From: JBCDCU01 sp039180865
GTDB taxonomy: Bacteria > Pseudomonadota > Alphaproteobacteria > Rhizobiales > JACESI01
DNA: 13,306 nt
Direction: 5' to 3'
Assembly: GCA_039180865.1 (NCBI GenBank)
Contig: JBCDCZ010000113.1
Span: 1 to 13,306, forward strand
The translations under genes were made by a program, and so were the position numbers. Of this stretch, positions 6,598 to 13,306 are shown piece by piece. The notes under the pieces are model-generated. The model saw only the letters and a list, made by a program, of their open reading frames with translations, was not told the DNA's origin and did no database searches. How positions within the stretch are numbered: the stretch's first letter is position 1; the number at the start of each line of letters is the position of its first letter.

Positions 6598-7515
6598 TCA
6601 GCGCTCGGAAACGATTGTCGCGACGGGTGCAACCGAACGCACTTTCGCATTCGTGGTTACAGCAAGCGCTTCCAATGCAACAAGCGGTGCCGTCAGGTCC
6701 AATTGGCCTCTGAATGTCTTGGAAGCGAGGTCATCGCCGATCACGAATACCGGACCGGGCAACCGACGATCAATGACCTGAACGACCTCACCAAGTGTCA
6801 TGCCATCGGTCACCAGAGTGTTGTTTCGCCAGGACCCGATATGGGCGATCTCTGTTTCATTGATGATCGGCGCACGTCCTTCGCGCCAACGGATGCTTTG
6901 ACCGGCCCCAAGCATCAAAGGCTCTCCGTCAATCGCGACCTCGACACTCCCTTCGACGACAGACACCGTTACTTCATTGTGGAATTTCGAAACTTCAAAC
7001 GTCGTGCCAACGACGGTTACCACCACGTCTTGGACATTGACAATGAATGGCCGGGCATTTCGAGTCACCTGGAAGTAAGCTGCGCCGCTCAGGAGATCGA
7101 CCTGGCGAACCTGTTCGTTGACCGTTTCCGTAATCGCGCTCGATCCATCAAGAATAACGACATCGCCCGATGCGAGCGTGATTGACTTGGTTTCGTTCCC
7201 CGTCATCTCGTCAGCGATGAGATAGATCGATAAAGGTTCGAACAGGACGTAAAGAACAGTCCCGAGTGCCAGGACGACAAAGATGATCAGGTTCGGCGGC
7301 GTTTTGGGTTTCGGTTTTTGGATCTTCTGGACAGTGCCCAGAAATCTCAAAAGATTGCGGTAGGTTGCACGTTCCGCGTCACCACGTGCCAAAAATGCGT
7401 CGCGGTCTTTTTGGGCCTCAAGATCATCCGGGTTTTCATCGAGACGTTGAAAGATACTGGCCGCCTCTTCAGAACGGCGCATCTCTTCCAAATCTTCCGG
7501 GTCCTCGTCAGACAA
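6598..7515 (-). CDS. FecR-like inner-membrane anti-sigma regulator
   Basis: A 305-residue sensor that holds and activates the cognate ECF sigma factor and receives the signal from the receptor's STN domain. The cytoplasmic N-terminal domain (about 1-60, DUF4880-like, 'EEAASIFQRLDENPDD') would contact the sigma factor. A membrane helix spans about 75-92 ('NLIIFVVLALGTVLYVLF'). The periplasmic FecR domain (about 106-205) shows the family marks 'ITLASGDVVILDGSSAI', 'VDLLSGAAYFQV' and 'VTVVGTTFEV'. The C-terminal part (about 228-300, 'SWRNNTLVTDGMTLGEVVQV') is the STN-like/DUF4974 domain that meets the transducer. The only start matching the reading frame is TTG at 7515, with AAAGGA eight bases upstream; the next in-frame ATG (7482) would cut into the sigma-binding domain and has no proper spacing. 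It lies 69 bp after the sigma gene and 164 bp before the receptor ATG, all on one strand. Confidence 0.9.
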   Translation of the reverse strand: MSDEDPEDLEEMRRSEEAASIFQRLDENPDDLEAQKDRDAFLARGDAERATYRNLLRFLGTVQKIQKPKPKTPPNLIIFVVLALGTVLYVLFEPLSIYLIADEMTGNETKSITLASGDVVILDGSSAITETVNEQVRQVDLLSGAAYFQVTRNARPFIVNVQDVVVTVVGTTFEVSKFHNEVTVSVVEGSVEVAIDGEPLMLGAGQSIRWREGRAPIINETEIAHIGSWRNNTLVTDGMTLGEVVQVIDRRLPGPVFVIGDDLASKTFRGQLDLTAPLVALEALAVTTNAKVRSVAPVATIVSER

Positions 7516-7539
7516 GAGAATGGTCCTTTGAAAACCGTC

Positions 7540-7576
7540 TTCTATTTATGTAACGATTGAGAGCGCAAAAATTATT
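7540..7576 (-). promoter_or_regulatory. candidate FecI-type ECF sigma promoter of fecR
   Basis: On the minus strand: AATAA (7576-7572), 16 nt, CGTTAC (7555-7550), 3 nt, AATAGAA (7546-7540), inside the 69-bp gap between the sigma and anti-sigma genes. Spacing is identical to the copy in front of the receptor gene, while the 16-nt spacer and the 3-nt gap are largely different in sequence. That argues for a selected promoter, not a recent copy. It would give a leader of about 28 nt before the TTG start of fecR. Confidence 0.6.
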
Positions 7577-7584
7577 GAAAAAAC

Positions 7585-8064
7585 TTAGTCCTTCAGCGCA
7601 TAGGCGACTGTCGAAAGAGACTTCCGGACGAGCGAGCTTGCAGTCTGCAATGGTATATCCATCCTGCGTGCGATCTCCGCGAATGTGACGCCTTCCAGAT
7701 ATCGCATGGAAAACGCTCTTATTGTTCTTGGTGGAAGTTTCTCCAGGGCTTTCACAACGCGGGCAAGCTCCTGACGGGCGAGCAGGATGCGTTCCGGATC
7801 AAAGTCCACATCCATAACAAGCATGAGCTCAGCCAGAACGCGATCTTCGACCTTGCGGGACTTGGTCCAGTCGCGTGCAAGATTGGAGACAATTCTGACA
7901 AAAATCGGAAGGGCCTTGTCCTTCGGATATTGCTTTTCAGCCCATTTGAGCCAGCTGTCTTGGACGAGTTCTTCAGCAACGGCTCTGCTTTGTACGATCC
8001 GCAAGGCCACGGAAATCAGAGTTTCCCGTTCTTTCAGAAAAGTTGTCAGCGCAGCGTCAGGCAT
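7585..8064 (-). CDS. ECF RNA polymerase sigma factor, FecI-like
   Basis: A 159-residue extracytoplasmic-function sigma factor. Region 2 (about 8-75) contains 'AEELVQDSWLKWAEKQ', the conserved core-binding and -10-reading part. Region 4 (about 105-155) has 'LEKLPPRTIRAFSMRYLEG' and 'TFAEIARRMDIPLQTASSLV', the helix-turn-helix that reads the -35. Small size, lack of regions 1 and 3, and the fecR-like and STN-receptor genes that follow all point to the FecI group. The ATG at 8064 has GGAAG nine bases upstream; a TTG two codons earlier is also in frame. By family knowledge it is held by the FecR-like protein and released when the receptor binds ligand. I see no Fur box in front of it. Confidence 0.92.
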   Translation of the reverse strand: MPDAALTTFLKERETLISVALRIVQSRAVAEELVQDSWLKWAEKQYPKDKALPIFVRIVSNLARDWTKSRKVEDRVLAELMLVMDVDFDPERILLARQELARVVKALEKLPPRTIRAFSMRYLEGVTFAEIARRMDIPLQTASSLVRKSLSTVAYALKD

Positions 8065-8318
8065 TCGCAAATACTTCCGGTTTTAAAGTACTTGATACGG
8101 TAGGGCGCGCGCATTTGAGTGTCCATCGCGATTGTCCAAGTACGCGAAATATTCGGTGACGTGTCGTTTAATCGCCACGGTTTGGGAGGTTCCAAAGATA
8201 TATTGTGGGTACAACCCGGTATGGTTCGTTTGCTTGCAATATTCAGCATAAAGCAAAAGTCCGAAGACACTCGCGAAGTAAAGACTGGATCTGTCCGCCC
8301 TCGGTTGCGCGAAAAAAC

Positions 8319-8347
8319 GCGGGGATTCCCAAGGGGTGAATAGGACA
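8319..8347 (+). repeat. right copy of 29-bp imperfect direct repeat
   Basis: It matches 3693-3721 at 25 of 29 positions in the same orientation. Read in the frame that the left copy uses in BetC, it still encodes FPRGE and a stop codon, with Phe and Glu changed only synonymously. The codons before it show no similarity to BetC. With the left copy it brackets about 4.6 kb holding the Fec-type unit. Confidence 0.7.
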
Positions 8348-8367
8348 GGACGTCCGCGTCGCGGCCT

Positions 8368-8396
8368 TTGACTGAAAGCTGACTTTCGGGTGAAAT
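8368..8396 (+). promoter_or_regulatory. candidate promoter of the S8 protease gene
   Basis: TTGACT (8368-8373) is followed after 17 nt by TGAAAT (8391-8396): a good -35 but only a fair -10 box. The palindrome GGTGA-AA-TCACC (8389-8400) covers the -10 and could be an operator. The start ATG is at 8433. Confidence 0.28.
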
Positions 8397-8432
8397 CACC
8401 ACTATCCCGTTTAAAGAAAGGCTTGGTCTTTC

Positions 8433-9746
8433 ATGCGCAAACCACGCTCGGCGTTCCACCCATGGCGATCACTCGCTGCGATCGTTTTCGTGTCGAGCGC
8501 GTATGCTCCCTTCGCCGCATTCGCCCAAAACCAATCAGGCAAGTCCGAAGACTGGGTGCGCATGGCAATCGAAAACGCCTGTGCCACAGACAATACTGAC
8601 GGCCTTTCCCTCCAGACGCAGTTGCCGGGTGCCTGGTATCTCAACTCCGAGCGATCGCCAGCCGGGCATCCCGTCGACAGGTCAGAATTCATCTTCGCTT
8701 TGCCGGACGGTCATGAACTGCGTCTCATCTATACGCGGCTGAACGGTGCCCTCCGCCGGTTTACCGCAGACCTTTATCGTTCACTGGACAACGGAAAGGA
8801 CCTGCAGCCCGTCATGCAGGCCCAAGCCGACGGAGCCTGCACCGTGAGATCGGCGCGCCGCATCGTGCGCGAAGATGATGAAAACATGAGCCTGGAGCAA
8901 TTATCACCCGACTTGAATGAGGTCATGTGGGCGGAGCCCTATCAGGCCTCCTGGCCCGCGGGACGCGACCCCGGCGGGGCGCGCGTTGCGCTCGTCGATA
9001 GCGGCCTTGCCTATGACCTCCCCTTTTTCAGAAACCGCCTCGCCCGCGATTCCGCCGGGATCCCGCTTGGCTATGATTTCTGGGATCTTGACGATCTTCC
9101 CTATGACGGCGATACGGCGCGCAATCTCTTCCAGCCGGTCCGCCATGGCACGCCGGTAGCCTCCATTGTCGCCCGCGAAGCGCCGAACGCCGCGCTCATT
9201 CCCTTTCGCTATCCAAGACCGGATATGACCCGCATGGCGGATGTCGTTGCGCGGGCCGATCAGTCTGGCGCCAGGATTCTGTCCATGCCGCTTGGAAGCC
9301 GCAGGGAAGCCGACTGGCTGGCGTTCGAAGCCGCGATGCGGGCGCGCCCGCACATGCTGGCCATTGTCTCTGCAGGCAATGATGGCCGCGACATCGATGC
9401 GGACCGCTTGTGGCCAGCCGCATTACCGCTTGAGAATATGATTGTTGTGACCTCATCCGATGCCTTCGGTCACCTTGCGGACGGCTCCAACTGGGGACAA
9501 GAAAGCGTCGACCTCATGGTGCCAGCCGAAAACCAGCAGGTTGTCGATTTTCGCGGATCGGAAGGCCGCGCATCCGGCACCAGCTATGCAGTTCCGAGGA
9601 TCGTGGCTCTCGCGGCGAGGATCCTGGAGAAGCGCCCGGATCTATCGACGGCTGACTTGAAGTCAGAGATTTTCAAACGCGCGACCGAGCCGCAGAAACC
9701 GGGCTTGGTTGCAATCGGCTGGATCCTCGATCCGGATCGGGACTAG
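8433..9746 (+). CDS. secreted subtilisin-family (S8) serine protease
   Basis: A 437-residue precursor of a subtilase. A signal peptide (1-31, hydrophobic 'LAAIVFVSSAYAPFAAFA', cleavage after AFA) sends it out of the cytoplasm. Residues about 32-170 match no domain I recognise and carry two Cys (C50, C136) that could pair. The catalytic domain (about 180-400) has the full triad: D189 in 'VALVDSGL', H238 in 'RHGTPVASIVA' and S384 in 'SGTSYAVPRI'. The oxyanion Asn is N316 in 'IVSAGNDG', and 'ILSMPLGS' stands for the substrate-binding strand usually reading NMSLG. The domain is short, and the family's usual GTHVAG reads GTPVAS here. The ATG at 8433 follows a purine-rich GAAAGG 11 bases away. It converges on the S1-type protease gene with only 31 bp between stops and no terminator. 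The protein may be periplasmic or released, and the natural substrate is unknown. Confidence 0.92.
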   Translation: MRKPRSAFHPWRSLAAIVFVSSAYAPFAAFAQNQSGKSEDWVRMAIENACATDNTDGLSLQTQLPGAWYLNSERSPAGHPVDRSEFIFALPDGHELRLIYTRLNGALRRFTADLYRSLDNGKDLQPVMQAQADGACTVRSARRIVREDDENMSLEQLSPDLNEVMWAEPYQASWPAGRDPGGARVALVDSGLAYDLPFFRNRLARDSAGIPLGYDFWDLDDLPYDGDTARNLFQPVRHGTPVASIVAREAPNAALIPFRYPRPDMTRMADVVARADQSGARILSMPLGSRREADWLAFEAAMRARPHMLAIVSAGNDGRDIDADRLWPAALPLENMIVVTSSDAFGHLADGSNWGQESVDLMVPAENQQVVDFRGSEGRASGTSYAVPRIVALAARILEKRPDLSTADLKSEIFKRATEPQKPGLVAIGWILDPDRD

Positions 9747-9777
9747 AGGCGAATCATTACTCGTGAGCGCGAGCCCG

Positions 9778-11871
9778 TCACCGGCGCGGCGGGGCTGGCG
9801 GTGCATTGTCGATGAAGCGGCGGGCGGCCTGCGCCTGTCTCGGGTCCGCCTCCAGTAACTTGCTGTAAGCCCGTTCAGCCAGATCCGGGTCACCGCCCCA
9901 GACACCGGATTGAATGGCAAATCTGAGCGCCTGCGGGTCGTCATCCAGGATATCCATAATCCAGAGAGCATGGGGCAGCATTTCCGGGAAACGACCGCCC
10001 AATTGCAGCGAGACGAGGAGTGACAGGCGAGCATTGATCGAGTTCGGCGTGCGCGCCACAACCGCTTCGTGAACCCTGATTGCTTCATCGGTGGCGCGGC
10101 CAATCCCAAGCATCCGGCCCGCATCAATCATTTGTCCGGGGTTTTCGGCGGCAAGGCAGGTATCCCGCATGGCGTCGACCAGACCGGGATCGTGCGGGCG
10201 CCCTCTTGGCGTTTCGCGGGCAGCATCAAGGGCTGCCGCACACAGAACATAAAACCGCCCAAGGTCCGCCTGAATGGCCGTAGCCCGCGTGTCGTCCTGA
10301 CCCTCCAGGAGGCGCTTCACCTGGGGAAGCGGCAGCGCCTCGTAGCGCCCCTCCCCGCCACCAACGGCAATCCCGACGAGTTCGCCTGTCTCATTCACAA
10401 GCGCCCCACCGCTCACGCCCGGTTGCATACGCGATGTGACGTGGTGCCGTGCAAACGGGACGTCTTCTGCAGGCGGAATGATGGTTTTCCCCGGCTCAAA
10501 CACGCGGATTTCGCGGCGTGCCACATCGGCCCCGACGGCATAGAAGGTGCCTGAGGTGTAATCATAATCCTGTTCCGTGTCAGGCTTTAGAACAACGCCA
10601 TCCTCCGGCAGGCCCGAGACCCGTAAGAGGGCGAGATCGCCGCGATAGGAGGACGCGATCACCTCCGCTTCGATTGGCCCGGACGGCGTGATGACGTTCG
10701 CGGTCTTTCGATCTCCGACAACATGGCGGTTTGTGATGAGGAGATCCGGTGCGATCCGAACAGCACTTGCGATCGGGTCAAAGCTCTCAACCGCGAAGAC
10801 GGCCTGTCTGGTTGTGCAAACCGCTTCCGGATGCGGACAATCGGGGTCCGTTGAGCGTTCCGCTTGCGTCTCCCCTTCGTCTGAAGGTGCGGGCACATCG
10901 CTGTCGGGGCTTTCATCGCCCGTCCCGAAGGAGAGGCTTGCGGAAATTCTCCGCCCGCCACGAAAGATCTGGACATCTGCAGTCTCTCCGCGGCGGATGA
11001 CGGCAAGCTCGGAGCGGACATCTTGCGGTCGCCTGATCAAGCGGCCGTTCACCCTGGAGATCACATCGCCTGCGAGAATGCCACTCTCTTCCGCGACGCC
11101 TCCGGCCGCAACGTCCTGAACGAGCGCGCCGGCAATCCGGGCTGCCATTTGTCCGCGCAACCGCGCAAGCTGCCAACCCGCATCGACATACTCAACGCTC
11201 CCGCTCGCCTGAAGATCGCGCGCGACGCGCTCCAGAAGACGGGCGGATACGGCGAAATTGATCCCGATATTGGTGTCAGCCCCGGATGCAAAGATCGCGG
11301 AGACCATGCCGACAAGCCTGCCCTCTCCATCGATGAGCGCGCCGCCGGAAGTTCCAGGATTGGCTGCTGCATCCGTCTGGATGAAGTCTTCCACCTGATT
11401 GAACCCGGCATTGGCAACGTTGATCGCGGAAACGACGCCGCACGTCACCGTGAGATCGAGCCCGAAAGCGTTGCCGACAGCGCAGACGTCCGACGAGAGT
11501 TCCGGCGGATCCGCATAGTCAAACGGGATCAAGGGGCCGTCGATTTTCAAAAGCGCAATATCGCTGCGCTCATCATGGCCGATGAGCTCTGCCGGAAGGA
11601 CACGCCCGTCATAAAGGCGGACATCAATCCGCCGTGCCGGGGCAATCACATGCCAGGCCGTCGCGATGACACCGCTTGCATCGATCACGACGCCGCTTCC
11701 CTCCGGCGCGTTCGGCCTGGGGCCAGAGCCGTTCCCCTGCGGTCGGTTTGGCCAGACCGGCAAAACGGAGACCACGGATTGAATAGCGCTTTCCGGGATG
11801 ATTTTGGGAAAGGCCGGTGATGATCCGGCAACAACAAACAGAATGACGGCGATAAGACGGAAATGCAGCAT
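9778..11871 (-). CDS. secreted protein with two trypsin-like protease domains, a PDZ domain and a helical C-terminus
   Basis: 697 residues. Order: signal peptide (about 1-22); an HtrA/DegP-like trypsin domain (about 25-215) with triad H74 ('TAWHVIA'), D104 ('SDIALLKI') and S175 ('NPGTSGGAL'); a PDZ domain (about 245-312, 'GILAGDVISRVNGRLI'); an acidic Pro/Ser linker (about 316-345); a second trypsin-like domain (about 350-520) with triad H383 ('TNRHVVG'), D412 ('GDLALLRV') and S487 ('PGVSGGALV'); and a C-terminal helical, TPR/Sel1-like region (about 535-690, 'HEAVVARTPNSINARLSLLV'). Cys pairs C130/C144 and C544/C572 suit an oxidising compartment. HtrA-type proteases handle misfolded envelope proteins, but ordinary DegP/DegQ has one protease and one or two PDZ domains, so this is a different design. 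The ATG at 11871 has AAGGGG seven bases upstream. The 203-bp gap upstream separates it from the barrel gene on the same strand. Confidence 0.92.
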   Translation of the reverse strand: MLHFRLIAVILFVVAGSSPAFPKIIPESAIQSVVSVLPVWPNRPQGNGSGPRPNAPEGSGVVIDASGVIATAWHVIAPARRIDVRLYDGRVLPAELIGHDERSDIALLKIDGPLIPFDYADPPELSSDVCAVGNAFGLDLTVTCGVVSAINVANAGFNQVEDFIQTDAAANPGTSGGALIDGEGRLVGMVSAIFASGADTNIGINFAVSARLLERVARDLQASGSVEYVDAGWQLARLRGQMAARIAGALVQDVAAGGVAEESGILAGDVISRVNGRLIRRPQDVRSELAVIRRGETADVQIFRGGRRISASLSFGTGDESPDSDVPAPSDEGETQAERSTDPDCPHPEAVCTTRQAVFAVESFDPIASAVRIAPDLLITNRHVVGDRKTANVITPSGPIEAEVIASSYRGDLALLRVSGLPEDGVVLKPDTEQDYDYTSGTFYAVGADVARREIRVFEPGKTIIPPAEDVPFARHHVTSRMQPGVSGGALVNETGELVGIAVGGGEGRYEALPLPQVKRLLEGQDDTRATAIQADLGRFYVLCAAALDAARETPRGRPHDPGLVDAMRDTCLAAENPGQMIDAGRMLGIGRATDEAIRVHEAVVARTPNSINARLSLLVSLQLGGRFPEMLPHALWIMDILDDDPQALRFAIQSGVWGGDPDLAERAYSKLLEADPRQAQAARRFIDNAPPAPPRR

Positions 11872-12004
11872 GGGAGTGCCCCTTATCCTCCTCGATCAGG
11901 GGAATGGTCGGCTGCCACCGTGCCACGCAAACCAGGATCGGACAACAGGAGGGTCTCGATTACCCGGCTCGCCTCAAGCCCGCTCCGGTGCACCTTGCAT
12001 GCAT

Positions 12005-12039
12005 GAAACCGGACTGGCCGCACCCGCCACCCCGGTTTC
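12005..12039. terminator. inverted repeat downstream of the barrel gene
   Basis: GAAACCGG (12005-12012) and CCGGTTTC (12032-12039) form a perfect 8-bp stem around a GC-rich 19-nt loop, 36 bp past the stop codon of the barrel gene. No T run follows on the minus strand, so it is a possible factor-assisted terminator or a regulatory palindrome for the S1-type protease gene that starts at 11871. Confidence 0.3.
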
Positions 12040-12074
12040 TTCCATGACTAATCTTCCGGGAAAACCTCTCTCCC

Positions 12075-13306
12075 TCAGTTGAGCGGAATTGAGATATTGC
12101 CGCTGAAGGAGAGGTTTCGGGTGCCGCCCGTAAGGCCGGAAAAGCCAACCCCAAGGCCGCCGCCAATACCCCGCTCTGACCGGAATCCCAGGCTTCCATT
12201 CCCCGACAAACCGACCGTGCCGCCGTCCGTCACCGTGCCAAAGGCACCAAGACCGAGGCTTGGGCTGAGCTCAATCTCCGTATTCGTCAAAAAGAAGGAG
12301 CTTGAAAGCGAGGCGCCGGAACTGAACGTCACCTGATCATTGACCGCACCCGGAGCAAACTGACCGTCGGAGAGGAAGAAACTCGCCTGATCGGTGGAAA
12401 TGTAAGAGAGCGAAAGGAACGGTGAAATCGAGAGTCTTTCGATCTCGAAGCTGGTCGATGCGCGCACCTGACTTGAAAACGCCTCTGTGATGCTGTCTGC
12501 GGTCGTGATCACGCCGAGATTGTTGAAGAGGCTGTCGAGGTCAGACCGGCTATAGGCGACAATCCCTTCCAGATAGATCGCCTTTCCACCAACAGGAAGC
12601 TCACTTTGTGCGAATGCGGCTATGCCCCAGGTGTCGGCGTCTATCTCAGCAATCGCGCTATCGACATCCGCTTCCTGATACCGCCCGGCAAGACCGATAT
12701 TGAGCCTTGGCAGCACAAGATAGCTAAAGCCGCCGGAAACGGCGTAGCTGAAACTGTCCTGACCGACGCCGTCATTTTCGCCAAAGGTGATGTTGGATGA
12801 TCCAAAAAGATTGAACCGCGCATCGCCGAAAAAACCGGGCAGATCAATGATCGGACGCCCGTCTTCTGCGCCGGGATTGACGCGCTCACCTAGGCTTGCG
12901 CCCTGACCATAGCGACGCCCCTGGTCCCTCCGCCATTCGCCCAGATCAAAACGGGCCTTCACGGCGCGCTCGGAGATTGCCGTCACGCCATTGTGGCTTG
13001 TTATTCTGCGCGGTCCGAAGGAAAGGGCTTCAAGGGATTGCGCGTCGTCGTGATCCCGGGCAGCCGCATTAAAACGCGCGTTAAAACCCGTCAGACGCCT
13101 TTGGACAGCCGATTTCCGTTTGCGGCCAACCGCTGAGACCGCAGCGTTTCTTGCCGGTGTCGGGTTCACAAAAGCCGTGCGAATATTCCGGTGTTCAGGT
13201 TGGAAACGATCCCTCTCCAAAGACGCCTGGCCGTTCTCGGCGCGACACTGCGCCAGTTTTCCTTCTTTTTCGTCTATCTGATCCAGGAGGTCGAAACGCT
13301 GATCCA
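12075..13306 (-). CDS. autotransporter-like outer-membrane beta-barrel protein, C-terminal part (runs off right edge)
   Basis: The frame is open from the window edge to the TGA at 12077-12075, about 409 codons, with no credible start inside, so the N-terminus is missing. The visible part begins with a charged, probably coiled-coil stretch ('DLLDQIDEKEGKLAQC'), then an Arg/Ala-rich segment. From about 12880 down to the stop it is a series of alternating hydrophobic/polar strands rich in Gly, Ser, Phe and Asn ('SFSYAVSGGFSYLVLPRLNI', 'ISPFLSLSYIS', 'GIGGGLGVGFSGL'). This is the look of an autotransporter-type translocator barrel, which would sit in the outer membrane and may export or anchor a passenger. 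Unlike most barrels it ends in 'SIPLN', without a terminal aromatic residue. It is on the same strand as, and upstream of, the double-protease gene. The family assignment rests on strand pattern, not on a specific motif. Confidence 0.72.
   Translation of the reverse strand, partial: DQRFDLLDQIDEKEGKLAQCRAENGQASLERDRFQPEHRNIRTAFVNPTPARNAAVSAVGRKRKSAVQRRLTGFNARFNAAARDHDDAQSLEALSFGPRRITSHNGVTAISERAVKARFDLGEWRRDQGRRYGQGASLGERVNPGAEDGRPIIDLPGFFGDARFNLFGSSNITFGENDGVGQDSFSYAVSGGFSYLVLPRLNIGLAGRYQEADVDSAIAEIDADTWGIAAFAQSELPVGGKAIYLEGIVAYSRSDLDSLFNNLGVITTADSITEAFSSQVRASTSFEIERLSISPFLSLSYISTDQASFFLSDGQFAPGAVNDQVTFSSGASLSSSFFLTNTEIELSPSLGLGAFGTVTDGGTVGLSGNGSLGFRSERGIGGGLGVGFSGLTGGTRNLSFSGNISIPLN

Larger units (their letters stand above)
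8065..8432. other. divergent intergenic region between the sigma factor and the S8 protease
   Basis: 368 bp without a gene I can support. It must hold the promoters of the sigma gene (leftward) and of the protease (rightward). It contains the right copy of the 29-bp direct repeat (8319-8347), a candidate rightward promoter (8368-8396), a small stem CTGAAAG/CTTTCGG (8372-8389) and the short palindrome GGTGA-AA-TCACC (8389-8400). No clear sigma-70 promoter or Fur box was found upstream of the sigma gene. Confidence 0.6.

Noticed and set aside
8119..8343. Plus-strand 74-codon open frame ending in FPRGE, the same residues that end BetC
   Set aside because: Apart from the 29-bp repeat it resembles nothing, has no good ribosome-binding site, and covers the promoter region between two divergent genes. 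The shared ending is explained by the direct repeat.
11023..11820. 265-codon plus-strand open frame inside the double-protease gene
   Set aside because: Antisense shadow; the minus-strand frame carries two complete protease triads and a PDZ domain.
11974..12045. 23-codon minus-strand open frame starting with ATG upstream of the double-protease gene
   Set aside because: No Shine-Dalgarno sequence, and its start overlaps the inverted repeat at 12005-12039; length is within chance.

Overview
The window looks like a Gram-negative, alphaproteobacterial chromosome segment. It encodes outer-membrane proteins (a TonB-dependent receptor and a beta-barrel protein), two secreted proteases, and a choline-sulfatase of the kind known from rhizobia. 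Nothing in the sequence fixes the genus. The flanks are moderately GC-rich (hand-counted 60-base lines of about 57-60%), while the receptor gene is lower (about 47-48% in two lines).

Left part (1-2011, all minus strand): the N-terminal part of a GNAT acetyltransferase that runs off the left edge, an alpha/beta hydrolase, and a TetR-family regulator. The regulator lies 75 bp upstream of the hydrolase in the same direction. A candidate promoter and palindrome sit in the gap between them. Divergent from the regulator is a plus-strand choline-O-sulfatase (betC, 2221-3717).

Centre (about 3720-8064, minus strand): a complete cell-surface signalling unit of the Fec type. It consists of an ECF sigma factor (fecI-like), a membrane anti-sigma regulator (fecR-like) and a TonB-dependent transducer with an N-terminal STN domain (fecA-like). 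The gaps in front of fecR and in front of fecA carry the same arrangement: AATAA, 16 nt, CGTTAC, 3 nt, AATAGAA. This resembles the iron-starvation/FecI class of promoter, and I infer that the encoded sigma factor drives both genes. A perfect 9-4-9 AT-rich palindrome abuts the -35 element of the fecA copy. Just past the receptor stop lies a 60-codon orphan C-terminus of a second, diverged TonB-dependent receptor. The whole block is bracketed by a 29-bp imperfect direct repeat. One copy overlaps the 3' end of betC and the other lies upstream of the next gene, which suggests the signalling unit was inserted behind betC.

Right part (8433-13306): a secreted subtilisin-family (S8) protease on the plus strand faces a minus-strand secreted protein of unusual design: trypsin-like domain, PDZ, second trypsin-like domain, then a helical repeat region. 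Both trypsin-like domains have a complete triad. Upstream of it, on the same strand, is the C-terminal part of an autotransporter-like beta-barrel protein that is cut by the window edge. No tRNA, rRNA, CRISPR array or insertion sequence was seen.
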